Of a stretch of DNA of 64,000 nt, positions 43,282 to 55,279 are shown piece by piece. The first letter of the stretch is position 1. Each line of letters starts with the position of its first letter. The position numbers were made by a program, and so were the translations under genes. The notes below the pieces were generated by a model. That model had not been told where the DNA came from. It worked only from the letters and a program-made list of their open reading frames with translations, and made no database searches. The stretch comes from Ooceraea biroi (lineage: Eukaryota > Arthropoda > Insecta > Hymenoptera > Formicidae), in the NCBI RefSeq assembly GCF_003672135.1, contig NC_039516.1, positions 744,001-808,000 on the forward strand, in the 5' to 3' direction.

Positions 43282-44654
43282 GATTGAGGCACTCAGCACG
43301 ATGCGCTAGCTCGTTTTTCGCGGCAGGCGCCTATGCCCGCGTTTATTTATAGTACATCGTGATGCGCACCGTGGATGTGCGTATATATACGTCGGTATAG
43401 CCGCGATCTTCCCTCTCCTGCATCGTAGTATTTTTTTTTTTCTTATACTGTTGATTTATTATTTTTGCAACGAGGCGCTTTACAGCTAGCGCGCGATTCT
43501 CTCTATAAAAAAATACCCAAATATACAATAAAATTGTGGGAGCGTAAATGTGTACGTATGCATGCATGTGTGTGGCATTTGTTTCCTGCTTCCATAATGC
43601 GACATAACAATTAACATGAAATGACTTAATCGCTACTAAGAATTGTAGTCGGAGTTACAATTATCTCTCATGCAAGTCGACCGATAAAGCAATCCCTTTA
43701 CAGCGTTATAAACTCCAATTATATTGGTCCTTCGAGTCGCCGTGTGTAACGCATATTGTATACCTAGCAAGACTGCAGGTAAAGTCCTCGTTCAATTTAA
43801 TCGAAATGATTGCGCACGATTAGCTGGAAATATCCGACTAGACTGAATAATCGATCAGCTCGAGAGAAAAACATTCGAGAGAGAAATATACGCATTGCTT
43901 ACGTCCACAGATAATTACACTCGTAGCCGACACGAATTTTCATACATAGACGTGTGTACACCGGCGGTCACGCAGACGTAAGCACTATGAATCATTTTAA
44001 TGTGCATTTCGCAACCCGCCGGGGAAAAGCCTGCTCGCCGGCAGACTCGATTTCTAGGAACGCGGACACCTTCGCGGCGGGATGTTCCACTCATTATCGG
44101 TGCGTTGAGCAATACAAATGTACAGGAGAGAGGCGTGCTATCTATTTTTATAGATAATAACAGAATATCCACGTAACGTTAACAATCTTTGCTCTCGGTA
44201 ACGTTGACGATCCTCGAGCGATCAGTTTCAAAAGTTTCGACGGACTCGAAATTCACGAATTGATCGCTCATTGCAGTCCTCGTTACGTTCCACGTTATAA
44301 TTATCGTCCTCCTCGTCATCGTTCGCCTTTTTGCCGCACGAACGAAAACCACGATAATATCCGAATTGACGTAAAACAGACGCAGCTAAGACATAGCTCG
44401 CCTCTGCGTTGTGACTCGCGTCGACGAGTCTTATCATCAGGATACTATGGTAACAGTGGTTTCTCCTTAGGAGAAACTAATGTGATAGAACTTCGTGGCG
44501 GAAATAGCGGCTGTTGTACCATTAATTTATGTATTGTCTTGCATTTTTATGCTGTACATCGTATATAAAATGTATATATACATATTATATTACATACATC
44601 ATACAAGCTATATCACATATAAATGTCTGTGTCATAGTACTCGGCACATGTATT

Positions 44655-44853
44655 GAGTTGTAACAAAAGTTTGTAGCGTTATTTTGGTGACAATTATTAT
44701 TTATGTAACACAAAATTATTATTATATAAATATTTATTCAACTACATATAGCTTTTGCCATCTTTGTGGTAGCTTCATGATTCCATCTTTTCAGACCTCG
44801 TCATCTTTTTTTTCATTAAAAACAACGCTACGGACTTTTGTTACAATCCAATA
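44655..44853. mobile_element. Mariner-like MITE, about 200 bp
   Basis: The left end GTTGTAACAAAAGTTTGTAG CGTTATTTTGG is inverted at the right as CGCTACGGACTTTTGTTACAATCC. The same end occurs at 35176 and 60832. The interior is AT-rich. Confidence 0.7.
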
Positions 44854-44922
44854 TGTTAACATAGGAAATACATGAATGATTTTATTTTTAACAAAAAATA
44901 AAATGTGAGCTAAATAAATTAC

Positions 44923-47900
44923 CTATTTTTTATTTTCGTTAGAAACCATCTGCGAGTTATAAACCATATTCGCAAATTTTGCCATGTAGTCCACGCTATT
45001 CTCGCCCATCAGGCACTGCATGTGCGATACAACCTGTAATAATATCAACAATGGGACAACGTATAATAGAAAATATAATGGAATACAATGTATTATACAT
45101 GCATAGATATTTATATTTACATCAGAAGAGGGCCGAGTGTCTTCCATGATCTGTTCACCCGTTTGACTTCTCTGTGAACCTTTCATAGGCGATTCGAGCT
45201 GTCCTAAAAAGCTGCTTAGAGAAAAATCGGCAACCTACAACGGAATCGGTATTAATTTCTCGCATGAAAATTCGCGCTACGTTAATATATATTTCCAATT
45301 TGGAATGGTATTATATCTCGTTATGAATTACCTCACTGTTCAGCCACTGATGCTCGCCTTCTTTAAGAATCTGTGTAGCACTAGTAATAATTGAATTGGA
45401 ATTCTTTGCGTCTCCACTTGTCTCGAGGGAGTCCAAGAAAGTCTTGTCCTGAGTATCGCTCGCATTCACCGCTACTATTTTATCAGTTTGTGTTTGGCAC
45501 AATGAGGATCCGTCAACTTTGCTCGCATCGCTCGTCAAATTTTCTGGCGATATGTTGGACGTCGACACAATAGGCAATACCCTTTGTATAACGAGACTTT
45601 TCTGTCTCACTGTTCTGCCTCGTTTGGAAAACCGTGTTTTAAATTTCTACAACACATGTTTTTGATCAAGAAAGCATATTTCTAATGCACATTTTTTTCA
45701 AGTTTTATAAAATTTAATTAACAGTATTTTATATAATTTAATATAATTTTATAATTTTATAATTTTTTTATTTTATTTTTTATACTTACGTCAAGTTGCG
45801 TTTTAAATGCGTCAGCTGTGCCAATCTTGTGATACGTTTGCGGAAGAAGAGGCCTTCTGAATGTGGACTCCTTGATGGACGGAACGCGGGACGAGATTAC
45901 CGTTTCGTTGCTTCCCGATGTGTTATCGTAGACCTGACAAAAACATTTAATTATTTACTATGTAAAAATATTTAACATTTAAAAAAGATTGGTGATTATT
46001 CGTGAAATCATGCATTCTCATCACAAAGTCCATAAAGTATTCGTTATATCTTACTTTGCTTGTACCGTAATTATGCTTTGCTAGTGACAAGAACTTTTGC
46101 AAGACCAAACATAAACTGTTATCATGTATGCTCGGTGACGCCGAATCGGATGTATAATGCTCATTAGGCAGCCAGTCCCACCAATATTCCAGAGTAATTT
46201 TTGACTCGCGACCAAACTGTTAAATTTCAGAAATGAGATTTATTTCTAAGAATAATATATAATCACATTCAAATTGCACATTTTTTGTAAAGAATTGACT
46301 TAAACAATAATAAAAATTAATGTAAGGTGTATAATTTGCTCGCACACATACACTCTCTCTCTATATATAAATATGTATATATGTAAAGCAATAAATGTGT
46401 CATGCACCATTAAGAAGAGGTCACCCATAGTAATTGTATTTGCTTCCTCGACGTTCCAACCTTTTCGGATTCTCTCAACAGTTTCTCTACCAGGAAATCT
46501 GTTGAGTTCTGAATGATGTTCCGGCGACTTCTCTGTATTATTTATAATGGTCGTTGGTTTTTCAGACACGCTGCTACCAGTTTCCAAGAGATCCATGTCG
46601 CTACTAGTATCTGGCAACGCGCAATTATCGTCGGCGCGATTTTGCATCTTCCTGTCCGATTTGTGTCGCTTAATTCCCTTCTTTCCTATTCCTTTGAGAT
46701 ATTGCGCGGACCCCAGCAACTCCACCCTTGAGTTTTTTAGGCCGAGACGTTTCTCGTATGAATTTAAACTGACGCTATTGCTGGTGAGATACTCTCCGAG
46801 ATTAACCATCGGCAGAGCAATCTTGGATCCTTCTGGTGGAGCAACTCGCAATAAGCAAGTGTCCTTCACGTCATTGGCAATGAGATTTTCCACGGTCGAG
46901 CACTAAGTATACAATTCATTTAAGGATTGTATCCGTATAAATATATGGAAGCACAGATTGCAACAAAATATATTTCAAAGCAGATGTAAATTTAATTTAC
47001 AATTGTCGATCGATAATTGTAAAATAAATAAAACGTCGCAATTAAATAGCAAAAGGATACTGTAGTGTATTTTTTAAGTCGCCATCGCTGCTGCAAGAAT
47101 ATTAATAAACTTGAGAGGCGCCTTTGGATCGGAAGAAGAGTACGTACTCGTGGATTCATCGACGCCGCTTGTACTTGCCACCAAGCCATGTTGTTACGCG
47201 GTCGCAGCTCTATCGTTATTCTGGACGGCAATTTTATTTCCTCCTGCCAATCTGGAGTAAGACAAGAACTTTACAAGCAGTACGCAGAATTAATTCGTTA
47301 TTTTGACCAAAAGAAAGAACTTAATTTGATTATATATTAAAAGTGATATATATATGTAACAAATATACCTTCTAATTGATTTAACTTTCTAAGCGCCCTA
47401 CATATGGGCGTTTTAATTCTCATGGTTTTTCCCCGAAGTCTGACTTGCGTGGATCCCCAATATACCAATTCATTCAATCTTAAGTAAACCTTCTCGTGAA
47501 TGCGAGGTAGCTTCCGTCTGAGTTCACCATAATTTATCAGCCCGTATAATTCTTGAGAGGTTTTCTTCACATCTATTCGTGACAAATGATACATTATGTA
47601 GCCTGTGAAATTGTACATGTTCCTTTTTTACACGACACAGCACTATCAACGTTTTGACAACCTTCTGAGAATTTGAGGTGCTTCGATATTTTCAGCCACG
47701 TTCTGTAATAAAAATGTCGAATTTGCTCCTTATTCTTTATCATGGCATCCGAGAGGCCACGTTTCCTGCCTTGATTCAAAAAGTAACTCTGCAGTGCATC
47801 GAAGTCTTTGCCATACTCGTTAAGCGCTTTGAAAAAGGTATTCTTATCTTCCAGAGACCACAATTCGCAGGAGCGTTTAAGTGTTCGTACTTTGGCTTCC

Positions 47901-48214
47901 GTTGTTTCCTCATCCTTTACATCTGTGTATTTTAAGAAACAAATGATTTATCTTCCAGGTGTAGCTACAAGTTGTTGTACACTGGCTGATACTTTTGTCG
48001 TACAATTTATACAAAGCCACATACCCTTCTTGTCGTTACTGACAGGATCATTATTATCGGTTTTGGGCTTTTTAGTACCACGGACAACACGAATCTGTAT
48101 ATTCTTGTTATCTACCGTTTGACACTTCGTATCGGGACACGCCTGATTCAGCTGAGGACACGCGGGATTTGTGTTGCTAAGTTCAATATCCTCGCATTTC
48201 GTCGAATCTTCCAT
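44923..48214 (-). CDS. crm: Cramped / CRAMP1 chromatin regulator
   Basis: Ten minus-strand exons: 48214-48025, 47922-47662, 47572-47369, 47251-47061, 46902-46408, 46216-46055, 45933-45790, 45646-45332, 45234-45121, 45033-44923; phases agree, 728 residues. After a charged N-terminus comes a SANT-like domain (ELWSLEDKNTFFKALNEYGKDFDALQ...IRHFYYRTWLKISK), then the family signatures SSQELYG-like TSQELYGLINYGELR, RIKTPICRALRKL, ELRPRNNMAWWQVQ and GDLFLMFGRESKITLEYWWDWLP. Drosophila cramped is linked to Polycomb silencing, and CRAMP1 has been reported to control linker histone H1 genes. The C-terminal half is less conserved and Ser/Thr-rich. The donor after KFSE is GTTGTC, a weak site. Divergent from ISY1. 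Confidence 0.93.
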
Positions 48215-49209
48215 CACGCAATGTTTTTATAATTATAATTTCTGTATCAATGCTTTTGAACGAAAAACTTGAATGGTATCGCTTCAAGTTTAAGATTTTG
48301 TCATTTGCAACGATTAAATCTAAAAAAAACAGAACGAGAAAGACGTAATAAGAAAAATGCAATAAATATAACAAGTATAACAATTCGTAGTAAATTTTAA
48401 TAGGGTTTTAAGCGCGTGCAGAGCGGAGTGTTTCTGACACTTGGCCTGTATACATGTATTTCTTGTTTAACTTACTTCCCAAATCTTTCACCGATGATAT
48501 TTCAACAATATCTCAAGCGCGAAGAGAGAATGAAATAGAAACATATTCGAACACCTGATTTAGCAGGGACACGAACCCAAGTGCAACTTCCAACGAGTTG
48601 GACAAGATTCAGTGCCAGGAACTCTTCCTCTTGAGAGGATACTACATCGAGGATTTGATTCAAATCGAGAGCGACTCATAAAGATGTTAATCATCTTATG
48701 CAGAGACGTAATGTTCCTCTTTACATGAGCATATAAAAGGATAATTTCTGATTTGTGTGACGTGCATGCATTTGGTATTGGAGTCTAAAGCCCATTCTAC
48801 AATGGCAGTAAGCAGTGAGAAGTGACCAATGAAAATCGATTATTTTAAAAACTGACCAATGGGAACTCTCACTTCTTATGCCATTGTAGACGATCCATTA
48901 GCTTAAGAAGAAAAGGAAGTAATACATAACCTGCGAATTGACGTGCATACACACATGTATGTAAAATAATTGTAAGATAATAATGTAATGTAGCCTGTAA
49001 AAATATATCTTGTGTGATCATTTTTTGTTTCTTTCTTTTTTACAAACAATAGAGAAAAAGCAGTATAAAACAGTATAAAAGATTGCTTTTTTATTATGAG
49101 TAATTTTACATGGGTATAAGAGGCCGTGTTTATTAAGATATTTTTACTTACAGTGTTGCTGCTATGTATTAGATACTAGACTAATCAATGTACAGAAGAA
49201 TTTGGGAAA
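48215..49209. other. Divergent promoter region cramped / ISY1
   Basis: About 1 kb between the divergent starts. It holds a segment with a B-box-like motif on the minus strand (GGGTTCGTGTCCC, 48565-48577) and a foldback MITE at about 48790-48895. No gene seen. Confidence 0.55.
48790..48895. mobile_element. Foldback MITE
   Basis: TTCTACAATGGCAGTAAGCA on the left pairs with TCTTATGCCATTGTAGA on the right; CAGTGAGAAGT pairs with ACTCTCACTTC-type sequence. The loop is about 35 bases. It lies in the cramped/ISY1 promoter spacer. Confidence 0.65.
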
Positions 49210-50430
49210 ATGGTAAGGCTATATATTATGTATTATTATGTATTAAGACTGCATCCTTGTTATGACCAGTATTGACAGTACTCGATTGATACCATTTGAT
49301 TTTGTACAACATTTAGTAAACAAAAAGGACAGAATGATTTTGCCAATACTAGCAATGAATAATGGAACAAGCCTGCATCTTACCACTGTTTATACACATT
49401 TTCTTAAACTATTACATATAATTAAACGATATTTTACCTTAATAAAATGTATTTTTTCAGGCACGAAATGCAGAGAAGGCTATGTAAGTTTATTTTTAAA
49501 TTTTATTTATCTATTATAATTTTTAAGTTTAGTTAAATACTGTATACATAATAACAATAATAATAACGTTTAATCAAAATCAAAACAGGTAATATCTTTA
49601 TAATCATTGTAACATTACTATTATTATTAATGATCTTAGGACAACGCTTGCTCGTTGGAGAGCAGCGCAAAACAATGAAGGAACAAAGAAAGAACAGGAA
49701 CGAAGGCCATATTTAGCTTCAGAATGTAGGGATTTACGTAAGGCCGAGAAATGGAGGATGCAAATAATCAGAGAAATTGCCAAGAAAGTCGCTCAAATTC
49801 AAAATGCTGGGCTCGGCGAGTTCCGCATTCGCGATTTAAATGACGAGATTAATAAATTGCTTAGAGAAAAGCGACACTGGGAAGCGCAAATAAAGGAATT
49901 AGGTGGGCCTGATTATTCCAGAGTCGGCCCTCGCATGTTGGATCACGAAGGACGCGAGGTGAGTTATGAATTTTTTGGACATTTACAAGAGCATCCTTAT
50001 ATCCTGCTAAATTTCTAACAATAGCAAATAATAAAATGCATCGATGTATTTTAATCATGAATGACAGGTTCCTGGTAATCGAGGTTACAAATATTTTGGT
50101 GCTGCCAAAGAGTTACCGGGTGTCAGAGAATTATTTGAACAGGAGCCACCGCCACCCCCTCGGAAAACTCGCGCGGAATTAATGAAGGACATCGACGCGG
50201 ATTATTATGGTTATATGGATGACGATGATGGCATTTTAGTACCACTGGAACAGAAAGCCGAACAAAAAGCGAGAGAAAAGTGCATCAACGAATGGATATC
50301 GCGCGAAAAGGAACCGGGAACCGACGTTGAAACAACGGCGCAGAAATCAATTCCCTCGCAGCAAGACATTCAAGAAGCACTATTGGTTAGGAAGAAGAAA
50401 GAACTGCTAGAAAGATATGGACTAGAATAA
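49210..50430 (+). CDS. Pre-mRNA-splicing factor ISY1
   Basis: Four exons: 49210-49212, 49461-49483, 49640-49958, 50068-50430; phases agree, 235 residues. The first coding exon is only the ATG (ATG|GTAAGG); the second codes ARNAEKA plus two bases, rebuilding the invariant start MARNAEKAMTTLARWR. The body has the family blocks RPYLASECRDLRKAEKWRMQI, AGLGEFRIRDLNDEINKLLREK, GGPDYSRVGPRMLDHEGREV, PGNRGYKYFGAAKELPGVRELF and RKTRAELM. The C-terminus (IPSQQDIQEALLVRKKKELLERYGLE) is shorter than in human ISY1, lacking the long Glu-rich stretch. ISY1 belongs to the NTC-related part of the spliceosome and acts at the first catalytic step. AATAAA at 50426 overlaps the stop; another lies at 50485. Confidence 0.96.
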
Positions 50431-51567
50431 AGTCGAAACTGCAGTTTGCTAAACAATAATCTGACCTCAAATTTAGGTAGTGATAATAAATTGAAACGTT
50501 TATTGATCTAATTATCTAACTTTTGTACATACATGCATGAGCAAAGAAAAATAATGTTACTCTTGTGTTACATAATCTTATTGCAAATAGAAAATATCAT
50601 CGATGATTATCATTAATTTTGTTTATAATTTTAGAACATTTCGCTTTACTATTTATATAAACATATATCTCTTAATTTGTAAACATGTGTAAATGTTCTT
50701 TCATGAAACTATTGAGTTGTAACTTATATTCGTCCTGTTGTTTTTAATGAAATGTATGTTACAACCCATATTATTAAAAATACTAAAAAAAACTGGAAGA
50801 ATATATAAGAATATAATAGCAATCCATTACAGTTATAGAAAAATAAAATTACATTTATACAAGTCACAAGCTACTACAGATTTATTCATTCCTATGTATT
50901 CTTTTTCTATGATAGGATCTAGTAACATACTAAATTGAACATTTTTTTTAATAACGAAATGCGTATAAATGAGTATAAATTTAAAATTATGACTCGTAGA
51001 AAATACTAGCGTTTAAATGATAAAAATCTAACTCATTTATGAGGTTTGATATATATGAAAAGCTACGGAAGTTCTATATATAGGGATTTTGGTTTTTAAG
51101 AAATTCACAAATGTTATTATTTAAATGTTATTTAATAATAGTATTTACAATATCTCAAAATAAATTATGTATAAATTATGACATAGATTGTTACAGAAAA
51201 CTTATTTAATGCAACATGTTTCATCCAACTATAAACTTTATTTGTTTTTGTAACAATGTAAATGCGCCCTAAGTATTAAAATTATCTAAGTTTCTTTATA
51301 TTTGCATTGCAATTTGTACAAGTATCGTATTTTCTATAACTATCTCTTAAAGCTCGACTTGTCTCTGTAACATTAGCTTGTTGTACAAATTTAATAAGAA
51401 CATAAAAATTTATTGATGAGATAGATATTTTTATCGTTTCGTGAAATAAAAAAAATTAGCTGCTCTCCATTGCACTAAGAATTTAAGACATATTTTAATG
51501 TTCCTACCCTCTGATCAAAATTTATGTTGAAAATGTCAAAAAATCATGAATAATTTAAAAAGAAATG

Positions 51568-51622
<55 letters not shown>

Positions 51623-51941
51623 ATATATAGGAATGTCATAGATTTTCAGAGAATATATATCTTTATAATATTCTTGAAATCTATAATCCATTCCTCTTCT
51701 TTACGTTATCATCTTTCTGACATGTTTTAAAAAATCATCAATAAAAGCTAATAAATTTTAACATAACTTCTCGTTCCGTTTCGTACATGTTCGTTTAACA
51801 AAACCTTGACTGAAGTCTAGATAAAATACGATAATCAATATCGTAAATTAACTAGTTCATCACTAGTGGAAATCGTTTAGAAATTAGTGTTGAAAAAAAT
51901 GTAATCAGGTACATCCTGAGTGGTATCAAAATAGCGTTCTA
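50431..51941. other. AT-rich convergent 3' region ISY1 / MTMR10
   Basis: 1.5 kb of very AT-rich sequence with a TA/CA microsatellite at about 51570-51622. A GAGTTGTAAC start near 50712 and a TTACAACCCA near 50760 hint at a mariner-end remnant. The right part is probably MTMR10 3' UTR. No gene seen. Confidence 0.5.
51570..51622. repeat. TA/CA compound microsatellite
   Basis: A run of TA repeats changes into a run of CA repeats in the 3' region between ISY1 and MTMR10. Confidence 0.9.
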
Positions 51942-53035
51942 TCAGTCGGTTGCGGTTATTAGTGACTGCGCGTCTAATAGGTTCTCCGTTAAGAAGATTG
52001 AACTATTCATAATTGGAGCGTTAACGAGATTTCCTGATCTTTTGTTACTAAAGGGGTGAAAGCTATCGATATTTGTGTGAAGAGAGTAGGTACCAATCTT
52101 ATTTACGGACGAGCCATGGTTATCATTTATATTTAATTTAAGTTGATTCACGTCATTCTGAAGCAGTCTAACGTAGAGTTCGATATGCCTTTGGCCACCA
52201 TTATGTATTTCGAGGGTCGGTATCCAACGAAAGTAGCATTGCGTCCAAAGTTCCAAACTAGAAATAGTGTACAAGGGTTTTATAATTGTCCTGCATTGTC
52301 TCTCCTGTCCTTCCGCCTTGTCCACATTGCGAGGGATAAATAAGGGATTGTAAAATAATAAGATGTCCTGATCGTTGAACTGCTCTCGCCAGTCCCAAAC
52401 GCTGCGAAGTACCAGAGGTGTGTTAGGGTCCTGAAAAATTGCAGATACAGTTTATTCATTGCCGCATAAGAAGTTTTTCTTTGATCTTTGACAATGAACC
52501 ATCTCTAATGTGTATCACTTAAAACGAGATTTATTACCATAGCTGCCACTGCTCGATCTCTTTCGCAATTAAAGATAAAGGTGTCGAAAATGGATACGTG
52601 CGCCGTATCCCATAACGTGGTCAAATACGTTTCCGTAAATTCAAACTCCGTCGGAAATTGTTGGGTTAATTGCCAAACGCAATCCAGATACAGGAGAAAC
52701 AGTGGAGACTATGAAGAAATACAGAGAAAAATAATTTGCAATGACGTCATTTATTGTTACGAGTGCTCCAAGCGTTTATAAACTCGATTATGCCTACCTT
52801 TTCCGAATTTGGTTTAACGATGTGACCTAATCTATCGCAAAACGGATGACCCCCGGCGACCCATTCTTTTTGTAATAGCGATTGAAAGCCGGTTATGGTA
52901 CGAAAGTGAGGGTCCAACAGCAGTTGAACTAAACTTGATATAATGCAGCATAAATCTCTAGCAGTGGTCTCTACAAATTTCAATTTTGTTTATATAAATC
53001 ACGATCTTTGTTGCATGATAAATCGTCAGCTTTTG

Positions 53036-53075
<40 letters not shown>

Positions 53076-55279
53076 TATTATTAATATTATTAAAACGTCT
53101 GTGTGTCTCTCTCTACTGTTAAAATAATTATTTATATCTAGCAACATTTTAAAATTTTAACGATCGAAAAGCTATTAATAGTCTTTTTGCTGCAGACGTG
53201 TATAAACAAAGAACTTGTTAATCATTGTCTAATCATTTGGTTGACAGTGCATAGCTATCTCATCTCAGGAGTGGTCGATAAAGTATTAAACACACATACA
53301 CAACAGGCGCGCGCGTACGCACGCTCTTTAAAGTTAAAGACATCATACCTTGTAAGATAACAGAAATTCCTAAATTGAGATGGTCACAAACTTCGACTGC
53401 TTTTTGCAAACAATACGAGATATATTTCAGCCATTTTGTAGTTTCTAGCAATGAATAAAAATTATTATCCTGAATCCAGAATTGTCTGATGTTCTCTAAA
53501 AAAATATAGATATTCTTTCATAAAAGGTTTCAAGTATAATTCCAAGTCGTTTACTAATACAATGCGTCATCTACGTGCGATTGAAAAGATTTACCTGGTG
53601 AACACAAGTTAATAAATTTGGTAAAGGCCGCCGCTACTAGTTTCAAATTGATCTCCTTGTTCAATTCGATAACAACTGGAGGATTCTTCTGCGGATGGCT
53701 CTTACGAATATTCTCGAACATAATATTTTCGTGCATCCTCTCGGTAATTGTTGGTAATAATTCCGGCATTTTTACTAAAGCTGCACCGTGTGCGTTCGTC
53801 CAGGACCACACGGGCGGTCTGTTACCTTGAAAGTGTTTAGCAGCATCTGTTAATTGTCTGTCTGTCACAGATGCAGGCACAATTACGTATTGCGATAAAC
53901 TGCAAGTAAACAGTAAGTAAGGAACACTTGGCATGTTGCGAATAAGTTAAAAATTGAATGAATTAAATACCCAACGAGCAAAGCTACCTAGGAGAAAGCT
54001 GGAATTTCGCATTAACCATGGATAATCTCCAACCCTTTCTTATTTCATCGCTGCGTAATGTTCTTTTCAATTCGTTTTGCCAGTCTGCGATGTCCCGAAA
54101 TAATTGGACATTTTTGTCAAGACTACTATAGTAAGCCTCTCTGCGATAAGACAGAAATTAATAACAGACTAGTTATAAAAGCTGATATCAACTTCGCATT
54201 AATTTTAACAGAATTCAGCCAGATTTAATACAGAATACTGACTTGTAATCGTAGGCGAATAACAGTTGATGTCTCCTAGGAAAGGCATGATGCAGTAACG
54301 CGGTCAGAAGATTCTTGCCATGTCCAAGTGGCGAAAATTTAAAAGAGAAGGACCACGTTCTTAGATTCTGCAAATTAGAATACACAACTCTAGAGAGTCA
54401 CGATCGCATGTAATTCACGTTACAGTGAAGTTGCTTTAGCAATTACTGGTCAACTATCTAAATATGTCTAAAAGATCTTTTGTTTGCAATATGCCTTAAT
54501 GTCAAAAAAATTGCATTTGCAATTATGTCATTAATTCATGCGTGTTTGATATAAAATCTTACATGAAACGAGAAAAACCTACTTTACAAACAATAAATAT
54601 TCCTTTTACTTTCGATGGTACTGTACTACCAGGGACTAGTTTTTTTTTCTTGTCACCCATTATGTAAATTTCATCGATATTTGTCAGGCAGGTATCCGTA
54701 TATCCATACAAATGATTCTGCTGGTGAGTAATATCCTGTGGCAAAAAGAAATTGTCTTCCCATTAAAAATCACTGATCTGAAGGTGTATCTAAATGCTTA
54801 ACGCAATCTTAATAATCGAGTCGTCCCTTACAAGGGAAAATTGATTCTCCTTACCTCCTCGTTTGACAAGTCATCGCTGGTGACAAACGTAAGTTTGAAA
54901 TTGGTCACTGACAGGTTGCCGGATATACCTTGTTTCAGGTCACTGACAGGCGAGAACATAAGGACACTTTGTGCTTCAGCGATGAGAACCTCTCCCGGTA
55001 ATAATTTTATACCGTTCTCGACCAACGAATTACGTCGACTGGAATTGAAAGTCTACGAACACAGAGTAGGGAAACAGTTACCATTTGATCGAGTGGCGAG
55101 TGAGAACAACTTGTTGCAACGCTGCAAGTTAAGAGACTGGAGTGACAGTACGCAACAATGGTCAAGCAAACAAGAGAAAAATGTTTGCGACTTACGGTGA
55201 ACATGACTACGATTACCTGCATCTCGTGCTCCTCCAATCCCACGTAACTGATGAAATTGTTGCTACTTTTGTTTTCCAT
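51942..55279 (-). CDS. Myotubularin-related protein 10 (catalytically inactive)
   Basis: Ten minus-strand exons: 55279-55217, 55052-54855, 54735-54583, 54367-54243, 54140-53988, 53899-53595, 53495-53349, 52970-52798, 52708-52538, 52430-51942; phases agree, 658 residues. An N-terminal PH-GRAM-like part (LLPGEVLIAEAQ...GNLSVTNFKLTFVT) leads to a myotubularin phosphatase-like domain. Where active members have HCSDGWDRT this protein reads SVILQETTARDL, so both the catalytic Cys and the Arg are missing. The flanks SSLVQLLLDPHFRTITGFQSLLQKEWV and SPLFLLYLDCVWQL are conserved. This matches the MTMR10/12 pseudophosphatases, which act as partners or adaptors for active 3-phosphatases. The C-terminal exon ends in a variable tail. 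Exon 2 needs acceptor TTCGTAG (first base 55052) to stay in frame. Confidence 0.93.
53040..53071. repeat. TA microsatellite
   Basis: An uninterrupted TA run of about 30 bases in the MTMR10 intron between the exons at 53349-53495 and 52798-52970. Confidence 0.9.

Larger units (their letters stand above)
42243..44922. other. Upstream region of the ETS gene with MITEs
   Basis: CpG-rich sequence from 42350 to 43000, including TATATATATATAAAAG near 42390, is the likely ETS promoter. Foldback MITEs lie at 43160-43281 and 44655-44853. The remainder (43300-44650) has only short frames on both strands, none recognisable. The last bases are the 3' flank of cramped. Confidence 0.55.
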
